Source: an uncultured Chloroflexota bacterium (GTDB lineage Bacteria > Chloroflexota > Anaerolineae > Anaerolineales > Anaerolineaceae). Taken from it: DNA of 64,000 nt. The DNA lies in assembly GCA_902791025.1 (NCBI GenBank), contig CADATZ010000005.1, positions 1 through 64,000 on the forward strand. The letters run 5' to 3'. The position numbers and the translations under genes were made by a program. Shown piece by piece: positions 8,589-16,888 of this stretch. The first letter of the stretch is position 1. Each line of letters begins with the position of its first letter. The notes beneath the pieces are model-generated. The model saw nothing but the letters and a program-made list of their open reading frames with translations. It searched no databases and was not told the DNA's origin.

Positions 8589-9752
8589 ATGAAAAAAAGC
8601 TGGTTGATTTTATCAGTGTTATTTGTGTTGTTATTTGCTGTGTCAAGTACCTCTTTTGCCGTGGATCTGGATACTGCCAACCCGATCAAGATCGGTTATG
8701 TCGGTGCGCTTTCCGGTGATACAGCCCTTTGGGGACAGGCCGGTCTGAATGGGCTGAACCTGACTGCTGAAATGATCAATGAAGACGGTGGTATCCTTGG
8801 CCGTGAAGTTCAGATTATTGGTCTGGATGGCAAAGGCGCAGCGGATGACTCTGTTGCTGCATACAAACGCCTGGTTGAACAGGAAGGCGTTGTGGCTGTT
8901 GTCGGCACCAACTTCTCCTCCTGCAATATTCCGATCGCTGCCGTTTCCGATGAACTGCATGTTCCGGTTATCGCCACTGCTGCTTCCAACGAATTGGTGA
9001 CGGTTGACGCTGAAGGCAATCTGCATCCTTACTCCTTCCGTTTGTGCTTCATTGACCCGTACATGGGCTACCTGGCCGGTTCCTATGCCTACAATGAACT
9101 GGGCCTGCGCAAAGCTGCCATCATTGAAGACATCACCGACCCCTACAGCACCGGCGTCGGCGGATACATGGTTGAAACCTTTACCAGCCTCGGCGGTGAA
9201 CTGGTCGCCCGTGAAGAAGCCCAGAGCGGTGACAATGATTTCCGCGCACAGCTGACCAAGATCGCGATGGCTCAGCCGGATGTCCTTTTTGTCCCGTGGA
9301 ATTACGTCAATGTCGCTCTGATCGGTGAACAGGCTCGTGAACTCGGCATCACCGCTGTGATGGTTGGTGCTGATGGTTGGGATACCAACGAACTCATCGA
9401 GCTCTCCCGCGGCGCGCTGGAAGGCTCCTACTATGTCTCCCGCCCGGGCTTCAACCTCCCGGAGGCTGCTGCCTACTTCGAAATTTATGACGCGAAATTC
9501 CATTCATCAAAGGAAACCGAATGTCTGTATGGCAATGACGGTTTGATGTGGATCAAACAGGCTATCGAAGCCGCCGGTTTCGCTGATCCGACCGCCATCC
9601 GCGACCAGCTGGAAGCCACGGAAAGCTTTGACGGTCTGCTGGGCCACATGAGTGTCGATCCGACTAACCACAATCCCAGCCGTGACGCCGCTATCTTCCG
9701 CGTTGATGCTGATCAGGTGACTTACGTTGGCATTTACGATCCGGCGAAATAG
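8589..9752 (+). CDS. branched-chain amino-acid ABC importer binding protein (LivK-like)
   Basis: A 387-residue exported type I periplasmic binding protein. It has a signal peptide (MKKSWLILSVLFVLLFAV, cleavage near SFA-VD) and a Liv-type fold opening PIKIGYVGALSGDTALWGQ. It captures leucine, isoleucine, valine or related ligands for the LivHMGF complex encoded downstream. Its own promoter and a terminator after the stop suggest a separate abundant transcript, with read-through into the transporter. Codon choice is strongly biased to C-ending codons (ACC, GGC, TTC), as expected for an abundant protein. The ligand cannot be fixed from sequence. Confidence 0.9.
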   Translation: MKKSWLILSVLFVLLFAVSSTSFAVDLDTANPIKIGYVGALSGDTALWGQAGLNGLNLTAEMINEDGGILGREVQIIGLDGKGAADDSVAAYKRLVEQEGVVAVVGTNFSSCNIPIAAVSDELHVPVIATAASNELVTVDAEGNLHPYSFRLCFIDPYMGYLAGSYAYNELGLRKAAIIEDITDPYSTGVGGYMVETFTSLGGELVAREEAQSGDNDFRAQLTKIAMAQPDVLFVPWNYVNVALIGEQARELGITAVMVGADGWDTNELIELSRGALEGSYYVSRPGFNLPEAAAYFEIYDAKFHSSKETECLYGNDGLMWIKQAIEAAGFADPTAIRDQLEATESFDGLLGHMSVDPTNHNPSRDAAIFRVDADQVTYVGIYDPAK

Positions 9753-9770
9753 TCCTTTTGTGTGATAATT

Positions 9771-9815
9771 AAAGGGTGAAAGGTGAAAACTATTTTATCT
9801 TTCACCCTTTTTCTG
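9771..9815 (+). terminator. intrinsic terminator between binding protein and livH
   Basis: The stem AAAGGGTGAAAG pairs with CTTTCACCCTTT and is followed by a T run (TTTTT). It separates the binding-protein transcript from the permease genes. Confidence 0.85.
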
Positions 9816-9861
9816 TTATACTCTTATTATCAAATTTATACTTATCACAGGAGAAGGACTT

Positions 9862-10740
9862 ATGAAGATACTGATACAGCAAATGATCACCGGCATCTCC
9901 ATCGGCAGTGTGTATGCACTGATCGCTTCCGGGTATGCGCTGGTCTACAGTCTGCTTGACTTTTCCAACTGGGCACATGGTGAAGTCTGTATGCTCGGTG
10001 CTTACTGTTGTTTTATGGCGACGATGATACCGAAAATGCCTTTCGCTGTGTCCTGTGTGTTGGGTATCGCAGGAGCCGCGCTGATCAGTCTGTTCAACGA
10101 AAAAATCGCCTATCGCCGCATCCGCAATAACGGTTCTCCGAATATGTTCCTGATGATCGCGGCGATGGGGCTTTCCACGACCTATCAAAATCTGGCGAAC
10201 GTGATCTGGGGCTCCAAGTTCAAGCAGCTGCCCCGTTTCTTCAAGACTTCTACCCTGAATATCAACGGTATCTTTGTCGGTACGACCGACCTGCTGTGCA
10301 TCGTCATTTCGCTCATCGTGCTGGTGCTCCTTCTCCTCATCATCAATCGGACCCGCTTTGGGCTGCATGTCCGCGCGGTTGCCTGTGCTGGCAGCACTGC
10401 CCGCATCATGGGGATCCGCATCGATCAGGTGATCGCGCTGGTCTTCGTGATGGCCGGGGCGCTTGCCGGTCTTGCCGGGATCACCTATGGCATGAAATAC
10501 AACGTTTATCCCACCATGGGAAATGTCGGACTGAAAGCATTTATCGCCTCCGTGATCGGTGGACTGGGGTCTGTCCCCGGTGCAATCGTCGGCGCGGTGC
10601 TGTTGGGACTGATCGAAACTGTGGTTTCCGGTTATATCAGCTCAGGACTGCGGGACCTGATCTCCTTCTCTCTGCTGATTCTGATCCTGCTGATCCGTCC
10701 TGCCGGGTTGTTTGGTGTGGACGTTCAGGAAAAGGCATAA
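9862..10740 (+). CDS. livH: branched-chain amino-acid ABC permease LivH
   Basis: A 292-residue integral membrane permease. The N-terminus MITGISIGSVYALIASGYAL and the segment DFSNWAHGEVCMLGAY are typical of LivH, as is the C-terminal FIASVIGGLGSVPGAIVGA. It pairs with LivM to form the membrane channel. GGAGAAGG precedes the ATG, and livM follows after 10 bp. Confidence 0.92.
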   Translation: MKILIQQMITGISIGSVYALIASGYALVYSLLDFSNWAHGEVCMLGAYCCFMATMIPKMPFAVSCVLGIAGAALISLFNEKIAYRRIRNNGSPNMFLMIAAMGLSTTYQNLANVIWGSKFKQLPRFFKTSTLNINGIFVGTTDLLCIVISLIVLVLLLLIINRTRFGLHVRAVACAGSTARIMGIRIDQVIALVFVMAGALAGLAGITYGMKYNVYPTMGNVGLKAFIASVIGGLGSVPGAIVGAVLLGLIETVVSGYISSGLRDLISFSLLILILLIRPAGLFGVDVQEKA

Positions 10741-10750
10741 GGAGGCACAC

Positions 10751-11617
10751 ATGATCAATTCATTTTATGAAGGCGTGATCGTCACCTGCTGTGTCAATAT
10801 TATCGCGGTGCTGGGCATGTCTGTCCTGACCGGTTTCACCCGGCTGTTTTCCTTTGGAAATGCCGGGTTCATGGCGATCGGAGCCTATACCGCCGCCATT
10901 TGCAGCGTGCAGTTCCATCTTCCCTTTGCCCTCTCGATCATCTGCGGCGCGGTTGCGGCAGGGATCGTGGCTTACCTTTTGGGCAGCCTGACCATCCGGC
11001 TGCGCGGTGATTATTTTCTCATCAGCTGTCTGGGCTTTGGCGAATGTGTCCGTGTCCTTTTCCTGTATCTGCGGGATATTACCGGCGGTGCTACCGGCTA
11101 TACCGGAATTCCCTTCCGGACGACCTGGGTAGTGGCACTGGTTTGTGCCATTGCGGCCTTTATTATTGCCTGGAACCTGATCCATTCCCGCTATGGGCAG
11201 GCCTTTTCCGCGATTCGTGAAAATGAGGTCGCGGCGGCTGCCAACGGGATCGATGTGGTGAAATATAAGAAAATGTCCTTTGTTTTCAGCGCGATCTTTG
11301 CCGGATGGGCAGGCGGATTATACGCGCACTACCTGCGGCACATCACGCCCGTCCTTTTCAACCTGCCGAAGAGCTGTGAATTGGTGATCACCACCGTTCT
11401 GGGTGGTCTTGGCTCTCTGACAGGCAGTGTCCTGGCGACGTTGGTGGTTCAGCTGCTGCCGGAATTTTTCCGCAAGTTCTCGGAATACCGCATGCTGGCC
11501 TACGGTATCGCGGTCGTTCTGGTGATCCTGCTCCGCCCTGCCGGTCTGATGGGATACAAAGAATTTCCTGACCTTTTCAAAAAATCGGGTAAGAAAAAAT
11601 CGACAGGAGGTGCCTGA
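10751..11617 (+). CDS. livM: branched-chain amino-acid ABC permease LivM
   Basis: A 288-residue membrane permease, second half of the Liv channel. Family features are LFSFGNAGFMAIGAYTAA near residue 30, the ENEVAAAANGIDV loop contacting the ATPases, and a C-terminal GGLGSLTGSVLA. The frame is open upstream, but GGAGG at 10741-10745 sets the start at 10751. livG starts one base after the stop. Confidence 0.92.
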   Translation: MINSFYEGVIVTCCVNIIAVLGMSVLTGFTRLFSFGNAGFMAIGAYTAAICSVQFHLPFALSIICGAVAAGIVAYLLGSLTIRLRGDYFLISCLGFGECVRVLFLYLRDITGGATGYTGIPFRTTWVVALVCAIAAFIIAWNLIHSRYGQAFSAIRENEVAAAANGIDVVKYKKMSFVFSAIFAGWAGGLYAHYLRHITPVLFNLPKSCELVITTVLGGLGSLTGSVLATLVVQLLPEFFRKFSEYRMLAYGIAVVLVILLRPAGLMGYKEFPDLFKKSGKKKSTGGA

Positions 11618-11618
11618 T

Positions 11619-12398
11619 ATGAGTAATAACAGCACTCCTTTACTGGAAATGAAAGGTGTTGAGAAACACTTCGGCGGTGTCCGCGCGATCGATCGGTTTG
11701 ACCTGCGGATCATGCCCCGGGATATTTACGGGCTGATTGGCCCGAACGGTGCCGGGAAAACCACGATCTTCAATACGATCACCGGCATCTATCAGGCGGA
11801 TGAGGGACAGATCCTTTTTGAGGGAAAAGATATCACAAAGATCAAGCCCCATGAGGCGGCTGCGCTCGGGATTGCCCGAACCTTCCAGAACATCCGTTTG
11901 TTCGAGAATCTTTCTGTCAAGATGAACGTGATCATTGCCTGCAACATGCACAATCGATATTCCGTGGCGGAGGCGATTCTGCGCCTCCCGCGTTACCGCA
12001 AAGTTACCAAAGCGATTGAAGAAAGGGCAATAGGTTTCCTTGAATCGGTCGGCCTGGCTGATAAAGCGGATGATATTGCCGGTTCGCTGCCCTATGGGCA
12101 TCAGCGGAAACTGGAGATCGCCCGCGCGATGGCGACGGACCCGAAGCTGCTGCTGCTGGATGAACCGGCGGCAGGGATGAACGAGGAAGAATCACTGGAG
12201 CTCGTTGACTTTTTGAAAAAACTGCATCATGACAACCCGATCACGATCCTGATGATCGAGCACCATATGGATGTGGTTTCCAGACTTTGCGAGCAGTGTA
12301 CGGTGCTGGATTTTGGCAGAACACTGGCGCAGGGAACGGTTGAGGAAGTGAAACAGAATGAGTCTGTGGTTGCCGCTTATCTGGGAGGTGAGTTATGA
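11619..12398 (+). CDS. livG: branched-chain amino-acid ABC ATPase LivG
   Basis: A 259-residue ATPase. It has Walker A GPNGAGKTT, signature-region LPYGHQRKLEIARA and Walker B LLLLDEPAAGMN, the last characteristic of LivG. AGGAGG lies 8 bases before the chosen ATG, although a GTG at 11610 is also in frame. Its stop overlaps the start of livF by 4 bp, indicating translational coupling. Confidence 0.92.
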   Translation: MSNNSTPLLEMKGVEKHFGGVRAIDRFDLRIMPRDIYGLIGPNGAGKTTIFNTITGIYQADEGQILFEGKDITKIKPHEAAALGIARTFQNIRLFENLSVKMNVIIACNMHNRYSVAEAILRLPRYRKVTKAIEERAIGFLESVGLADKADDIAGSLPYGHQRKLEIARAMATDPKLLLLDEPAAGMNEEESLELVDFLKKLHHDNPITILMIEHHMDVVSRLCEQCTVLDFGRTLAQGTVEEVKQNESVVAAYLGGEL

Positions 12399-13117
12399 TG
12401 GACAGATCCGATGATGTGATTTTGAAAGTTGATCATCTCTCAGCCGGTTATGGCGGTATCCGCGCGATCGATGATATTTCGTTTTATGTGAAGCGCGGCG
12501 AGATCGTTTCCATGCTGGGCGCAAACGGGGCCGGGAAGTCGACGCTTTTGAAGTGCCTTTCCGGTGAGCATAAACGTTCAGCCGGTGAGATCACCTTTGA
12601 CGCGCAGCCGCTGCCGGGGCACTGCCATCAGATCGTGGAACGCGGTATCTCGATCGTGCCGGAAGGACGGCAAATATTTTACAAATTGACCGTTCTGGAA
12701 AACTTGCGTGTAGGCTGCTGCCAGCGAAAAGATCAGGAAAACATCAGGAAAGACCTTGAAATGGTCTATGACTTGTTTCCCCGCCTGGAAGAGCGAAAAT
12801 CCCAGTTTGGCGGGCTGCTTTCCGGCGGTGAGCAGCAGATGCTCGCGATTGCCCGCGGTCTGATGGCTCGTCCGAAGATGCTGATGCTGGATGAGCCGAG
12901 TCTTGGATTAGCTCCGATCATCGTCAATCAGATCATGGATACACTGCGGTCGATCGCTCAAAGCGGCACAACGATCCTGCTGGTAGAGCAGAACGCTGTT
13001 AAGGCTCTGAATCTGTGTGATCGTGCCTATGTGATGAATGTCGGCCGTATCGTGTTGGAAGATAGCGGAAAAGAATTGCTGGCGAACGAAAAACTGATGC
13101 ATGCTTATTTAGGATAA
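12395..13117 (+). CDS. livF: branched-chain amino-acid ABC ATPase LivF
   Basis: A 240-residue ATPase, partner of LivG. It has Walker A GANGAGKS, signature LSGGEQQMLAIARG and Walker B MLMLDEPSLGLAP. It begins with two consecutive ATG codons (12395 and 12398) overlapping the livG stop. It is the last gene of the importer, and an HR1 hairpin starts 14 bp after the stop. Confidence 0.92.
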   Translation: MMDRSDDVILKVDHLSAGYGGIRAIDDISFYVKRGEIVSMLGANGAGKSTLLKCLSGEHKRSAGEITFDAQPLPGHCHQIVERGISIVPEGRQIFYKLTVLENLRVGCCQRKDQENIRKDLEMVYDLFPRLEERKSQFGGLLSGGEQQMLAIARGLMARPKMLMLDEPSLGLAPIIVNQIMDTLRSIAQSGTTILLVEQNAVKALNLCDRAYVMNVGRIVLEDSGKELLANEKLMHAYLG

Positions 13118-13130
13118 ATGTGCGCAGCTG

Positions 13131-13220
13131 TTCAGAATGGAGCACATGGGGGACTGGCATCTTGTGTCACGAAGCTGACACAAGCGTGCCTGTCCCCGAT
13201 GTGCGCTGATAAAATTCTGA
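13131..13220 (-). repeat. HR1 hairpin repeat, copy 3
   Basis: The palindrome runs from TTCAGAATGGAGCACATGG to GATGTGCGCTGATAAAATTCTGA. The tip stem CTTGTGTCA pairs perfectly with TGACACAAG around CGAAGC. It differs from the tip at 17803 (CTTGTGCGG/CCGCACAAG) by paired changes. It lies between livF and the dehydrogenase gene. Confidence 0.92.
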
Positions 13221-13255
13221 CCAGATGCAAATGTGAAAGGTAAAGGAAGAGTAAA

Positions 13256-14308
13256 ATGAGAGCTGCTGTTTGGCATGGGTATAAAGATTTGAGAATAGAA
13301 GAAGTTCCTGTTCCGGTTCCGGGACCGGGGAAGGTCCTGATCAAGGTGGATTGGGCAGGAATTTGCGGAACGGACCGGCATGAATATGAAGGCCCGAACT
13401 TTATTCCGGTGAAAAAACCGCATCGGCTCACCGGTCGTGTGGCTCCGCTGACGATCGGTCATGAATTTTCGGGCCGCATCGCGCAGCTCGGTGAGGGCGT
13501 GAGCGGTTGGAAACCGGGTGACCGGGTTACGGCCAACGGCAGTCTGACCTGCGGGAAATGTGAAGCCTGCCGGAGCGGACGTTACAACATCTGTCAGAAG
13601 CTGGGTTTCCTCGGCGTTGGAGATGACGGTGCGTTTGCCGATTATGTCGTTGTGGAAGCGGCAAAGCTGTTCGCCATCCCGGATGAGGTTGACCAGCGTT
13701 CCGCCGCTGTGGCGGAGCCTTTAGCCTGTGGGATCCATGCGACCCATTTGCTTGGCGATATTCAGGGAAAGGACGTTGTTATCATCGGGCCGGGGATCAT
13801 CGGTATTGGTGCTTTCTTTGGCGCGAAGTATGCGGGTGCCGGCAGGATCCTTGTTTCCGGTGTCGGTGAATACCGGAAGGAACTTATCGAGAAATACGGC
13901 GGCACCTATGTGGATGTTTCCAAAGTCGATCTGGAGGAATATGTCGCCGAATGGACAGACGGTCGGTTGGCGGATGTGGTCTATGAATGTCTTGGGTCTG
14001 AAAAGACACTGGATCAGGCGATCCGCATTTCGAAACCGGGCGCAAAGATCATGGTGATGGGTGTCTTCGGGAAAAAGCCGGTAGTGGATATGAACACCCT
14101 GCAGGAGGCGGAACGCGTGATCTATACCTCTCAGGCGCATGTGAATGAGATCGCGGAGGCATTGGAATATATGAAGGAAGGCAAGATCATTGCCGATGAG
14201 CTGATCACCCGCGAGGTGACGCTGGACACCCTGGTTGAGGACGGTTTTGAATACCTCATCAAACATGGTCCGGAACAGATCAAGGTGCTGATCAAAATTG
14301 GGGAATAG
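13256..14308 (+). CDS. medium-chain Zn-dependent alcohol dehydrogenase (2,3-butanediol/sorbitol type)
   Basis: A 350-residue NAD(P)-dependent dehydrogenase of the MDR superfamily. The catalytic zinc site is AGICGTDRHEYEG and TIGHEFSG. The structural zinc motif is CGKCEACRSGRYNIC (about residues 99-113). The Rossmann glycine motif is VVIIGPGIIGIGAFFG. The long KPHRLTG insertion before GHE resembles (R,R)-2,3-butanediol dehydrogenases, which interconvert acetoin and butanediol, but sorbitol- or threonine-type activity is possible. The gene is flanked by HR1 and a stutter array and shows no operon partner. Confidence 0.82.
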   Translation: MRAAVWHGYKDLRIEEVPVPVPGPGKVLIKVDWAGICGTDRHEYEGPNFIPVKKPHRLTGRVAPLTIGHEFSGRIAQLGEGVSGWKPGDRVTANGSLTCGKCEACRSGRYNICQKLGFLGVGDDGAFADYVVVEAAKLFAIPDEVDQRSAAVAEPLACGIHATHLLGDIQGKDVVIIGPGIIGIGAFFGAKYAGAGRILVSGVGEYRKELIEKYGGTYVDVSKVDLEEYVAEWTDGRLADVVYECLGSEKTLDQAIRISKPGAKIMVMGVFGKKPVVDMNTLQEAERVIYTSQAHVNEIAEALEYMKEGKIIADELITREVTLDTLVEDGFEYLIKHGPEQIKVLIKIGE

Positions 14309-14309
14309 T

Positions 14310-14436
14310 GGTTATTAACGGATAGGATATAGGGTTTAGGAAATAGGGATTAGTGTCGCTGATTATGCGTCAATCTCAAAATTCCCGACACTACCCCCCA
14401 GCCCCCAACCCCTAATCCCTAATCCCTAATCCCTTA
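14310..14436. repeat. stutter array with inverted arm (TAGGG/CCCTA)
   Basis: Following the TAG stop of the dehydrogenase, units such as GGATAGG, ATATAGG and GGGATTAG are followed by a central hairpin AGTGTCG/CGACACT. Then comes the pyrimidine-rich arm CCCCTAATCCC TAATCCC. The two halves are inverse complements, giving a long imperfect hairpin just upstream of luxS. Confidence 0.85.
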
Positions 14437-14463
14437 AATAAAATGAAAGGATCAACAATAATT

Positions 14464-14931
14464 ATGCAGAGAATTCCGAGTTTCAGTATTGACCATACAA
14501 GATTGGCCAAAGGATTGTATTTATCCCGTGAAGATGATGACGTGAAAACATGGGATGTTCGTATTTTGGAGCCGAACCATGGACATTACTTGTCCACCGG
14601 CGTCAGCCACACCATCGAGCATTTGTTTGCCACCTATGCCCGCAACAGCCAGTACAAAGATGGCATCATCTATATCGGCCCGATGGGCTGCCGCACCGGA
14701 TGCTATTTCCTGACCCGCGGCCTGACCGATGCTGAAGTGCTGGACTGCGTGGTGAAGTCCTTCGAATTCATGGCTCATTATGACGGCGAGATCCCGGGTG
14801 CCAAGGTTGAAGAATGTGGTAACTATCAGGATCATGACCTGAAGGGCTGCAATGAGGAAGCGGCGATTTATTATGAAGTTGTGAAGAACCTCACTCCCGA
14901 GGATATGCGCTACAAGTATTATCTGGATTAA
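14464..14931 (+). CDS. luxS: S-ribosylhomocysteine lyase LuxS
   Basis: A 155-residue LuxS. It cleaves S-ribosylhomocysteine to homocysteine and DPD, the precursor of autoinducer-2, in the activated methyl cycle. The metal site SHTIEH gives H49 and H53 with C118 in ECGNY. The catalytic C76 lies in GPMGCRTGCY, and E52 is present. The start at 14464 gives the usual MxxIPSF N-terminus; an upstream in-frame ATG at 14443 has no ribosome-binding site. No Pfs/MTAN gene is nearby. A strong terminator follows. Confidence 0.95.
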   Translation: MQRIPSFSIDHTRLAKGLYLSREDDDVKTWDVRILEPNHGHYLSTGVSHTIEHLFATYARNSQYKDGIIYIGPMGCRTGCYFLTRGLTDAEVLDCVVKSFEFMAHYDGEIPGAKVEECGNYQDHDLKGCNEEAAIYYEVVKNLTPEDMRYKYYLD

Positions 14932-14948
14932 GCCTGATAATTTGGTAA

Positions 14949-14993
14949 AAAGAGAGCCAAAGGGAATTGTTCCTGTTGGCTCTCTTTAATTTT
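14949..14993. terminator. bidirectional terminator after luxS
   Basis: The 12-bp stem AAAGAGAGCCAA pairs perfectly with TTGGCTCTCTTT around a 15-base loop. A-rich and T-rich flanks on both sides suit termination of luxS and of the convergent Rpn remnant. Confidence 0.9.
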
Positions 14994-15309
14994 ACAACAT
15001 TTTAAGATATCGCTGTTGTTCGGCAGATGGGATCTGCAAAGCATCCATTGCCTGCTGAGCTGTAAGTTTTAAATTTCTTATCATGTTTTTGATTGCGGTG
15101 AGATTCCCTTCTTCACGACCTTCTTCTTTTATATCCATAATTGCTTTGCACATATCAACTACATCCTCGTTTTCACTCATTTTAAAACCTGATTTTGTTA
15201 CCACGTTGATCAAATTTGCTGTGTCCCGGCTGACCGTTTTGAAACTTTCATCACTGTTGATCATCTTCCAAAGAGCATCTTTGTCTCCGGAATATTTGAT
15301 GAACTTCAT
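14992..15309 (-). pseudogene. C-terminal remnant of an Rpn/PD-(D/E)XK nuclease family transposase-like protein
   Basis: The 105 residues match only the C-terminal helical tail of Rpn-family proteins (MKFIKYSGDKDALWKM..., ending MDIKEEGREEGNLTAIKN and a QQAMDALQIP segment). The N-terminal PD-(D/E)XK nuclease domain, usually about 200 residues, is missing. Upstream on the same strand the frame meets a TGA about 40 bases before this ATG. A different frame at about 15310-15400 reads open, so the rest has been lost or replaced. No good ribosome-binding site is present. Rpn proteins promote RecA-independent recombination; this remnant should be inactive. Confidence 0.7.
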
Positions 15310-15501
15310 CTGCCTCTGGCATGTCAGAGACGGACAGAATTCGTGTGGTCAGGTACAGCGTCGGGGCTTCACGGAAGGAATGGCACAGGAGGGCTGCCTG
15401 CGGGTGCGCTAATCCACATTTTTAAACATTTGTCAACCGCCAATATTGGCGGTTTTCTTTTTTGAATTTTTGCATATACTTTGATTAACGATTGAAACGG
15501 T

Positions 15502-15541
15502 GACGGTTATCTCGTACCGCTGCGCGTACGGGATAACCGTC
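15502..15541. repeat. 40-bp hairpin upstream of an unknown gene
   Basis: GACGGTTATCTCGTACCG pairs with CGTACGGGATAACCGTC around GCTGCG. The GCTGCG loop resembles HR1 loops, but the stem sequence is unrelated. It would lie in the leader of the gene starting at 15587. Confidence 0.75.
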
Positions 15542-15586
15542 CCTATAGGGAATCGTCCGAAAATGAAGGAAAGGAGGAAATCGGAA

Positions 15587-16612
15587 ATGGCACTGGAAAA
15601 AGATCAAAAGATTTTGAACGAAGTGAGCAAAACTGTCAGCGACATCAAAAAAGAAGCCGGACTGGGCGGGAACAATTCCGTTACGGTCAATTTTCTCAAT
15701 GAAGATCTGAACAAGCCCGGCGTCCGCTGTATGGTTTTTGAACAAGTCAGCAGCGCGGTCATGAATGAGACCGAAGAGCTTTTCTATCTTTCCCGTGTCT
15801 GTGACCGGTTTGCTCCTCAATATCTGAAAATTTGTAAAACGCTGGAAAAAGCAGTCGATTATCTGGGGCATGCCTTTATTACAAAGGTTGCCCTGATCGA
15901 AGAGAAGCAGAAGGCTGAGCTTCCGAAAAGCCTTTCCGCCGAACGTCTGAACGAGATGATCTCCACGAACTTCATCAAGTGTCAGGAAGCACTGCATGAA
16001 AAGAAAGAAAAGCTCCATGAATATGACCTGGATTATTTCAACCAGATGCTGAGCTTTGCGAAAGTTATGGACCGCTTGCGCGTTACACAGCGGAAAGCTT
16101 ACGATATATATTACGGATATATTGATAATTGCAAAGAAGAGGCAAGAAACGGTAATGCCTTTACAGACAGAGACAAAAATCGCAAGCTGGTATCGACTTA
16201 CTGGACGCCTTCACCATTCTGTGAGGCCAGGCCTTATTGGATCGATCAGGATGTAGTGGCGGATAAGAAGAGTGCTTCAGGGGCCAGTGGTCAGTGGTCA
16301 GTGGTCAGTTGTCAGAAGGAGCAAGGAACAAGGAAGAAGGAACCAGTGGCCGGGGACCAGTGTTCAGTGGTTGAGGATCAAGAAACAAGGAGCAAGAAGC
16401 CGGACACTGTGCTTACGCCGCAGGAGATTGAAAAGCAGGCGAAGTATAATGTTCTGAACGATGAGGAAAAGCTCCTGTACGCGGAGGCGGTGAAGCGGCC
16501 GGACATTGTGACGGAGATGCGGAGCAAGCTCAGAAACGTCGGCTACTGCTGCCTTCACGAAGCTGAGATCCGCTCCATCCGGAAGATCCTGGCGGTGATT
16601 GATTCAACTTAG
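15587..16612 (+). CDS. unknown mostly helical protein with an in-frame stutter insertion
   Basis: A 341-residue protein of unknown family. It is soluble and mainly helical (EKDQKILNEVSKTVSDIKKE; EKKEKLHEYDLDYFNQM), with no membrane segment or signal. Residues about 233-270 differ sharply: SGQWSVVSCQKEQGT and similar Gly/Ser/Gln/Lys-rich text is encoded by a tandem heptamer run (16281-16400) like the intergenic stutter arrays. The C-terminal part (TPQEIEKQAKYNVLNDEEK) returns to normal composition. The start at 15587 follows GGAGG by 9 bases, although the frame is open upstream to 15500. The stop TAG opens the next stutter array. Confidence 0.7.
   Translation: MALEKDQKILNEVSKTVSDIKKEAGLGGNNSVTVNFLNEDLNKPGVRCMVFEQVSSAVMNETEELFYLSRVCDRFAPQYLKICKTLEKAVDYLGHAFITKVALIEEKQKAELPKSLSAERLNEMISTNFIKCQEALHEKKEKLHEYDLDYFNQMLSFAKVMDRLRVTQRKAYDIYYGYIDNCKEEARNGNAFTDRDKNRKLVSTYWTPSPFCEARPYWIDQDVVADKKSASGASGQWSVVSCQKEQGTRKKEPVAGDQCSVVEDQETRSKKPDTVLTPQEIEKQAKYNVLNDEEKLLYAEAVKRPDIVTEMRSKLRNVGYCCLHEAEIRSIRKILAVIDST
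16281..16400 (+). repeat. in-frame heptamer run inside a coding region
   Basis: Consecutive 7-bp units (AGTGGTC three times, AGTTGTC, AGAAGGA, GCAAGGA, ACAAGGA, AGAAGGA and further variants) lie within the unknown gene. They match the unit types of the intergenic stutter arrays, but no complementary arm is present. Total length keeps the frame. Confidence 0.85.
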
Positions 16613-16868
16613 GGGGCAGGGTCCAGAGGTCAGGATTCAGGGTTCAGGGTCCAGGGTCCAGGGTCCAGAGGTTAGTGGTTAGGATTCAGAAAATAGCATA
16701 TAGAATATAGGATATAGGATATAGTGGATATTATCCCGCTATATCCTTTTGCCTGTTTCCTACATCCTAACATCTAACGTCTAATGTCTAATGTCTAACC
16801 ACTGATTACTGACCACTGGATACTGCCCCTGCCCCCTGAATCCTGAATCCTGACCCCTGGCTCCTGCA
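16610..16868. repeat. long stutter array with inverted arm
   Basis: Starting at the TAG stop of the unknown gene, units GGGTCCA, GGTTCAG, GGATTCA, then ATATAGG run to about 16722. The complementary arm has ATATCCT, CATCTAA, GTCTAAT, then ATCCTGA and CCCCTGG units. Unit types appear in mirror order (GGTTCAG outermost, ATATAGG innermost), so the whole 250 bp can fold as one hairpin. It separates the unknown gene from the Wzz-like gene. Confidence 0.88.
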
Positions 16869-16888
16869 AATATGATATACTGGTAAAT

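Noticed and set aside
14310..14436. Telomere-like TTAGGG repeats marking a linear chromosome end
   Set aside because: The CCCTAATCCC units are one variant of the stutter arrays. They occur between ordinary genes on both sides and vary in unit from site to site.
14992..15420. Intact Rpn-family transposase gene
   Set aside because: Only the C-terminal tail is present. An in-frame TGA occurs shortly upstream, and the nuclease domain is missing.
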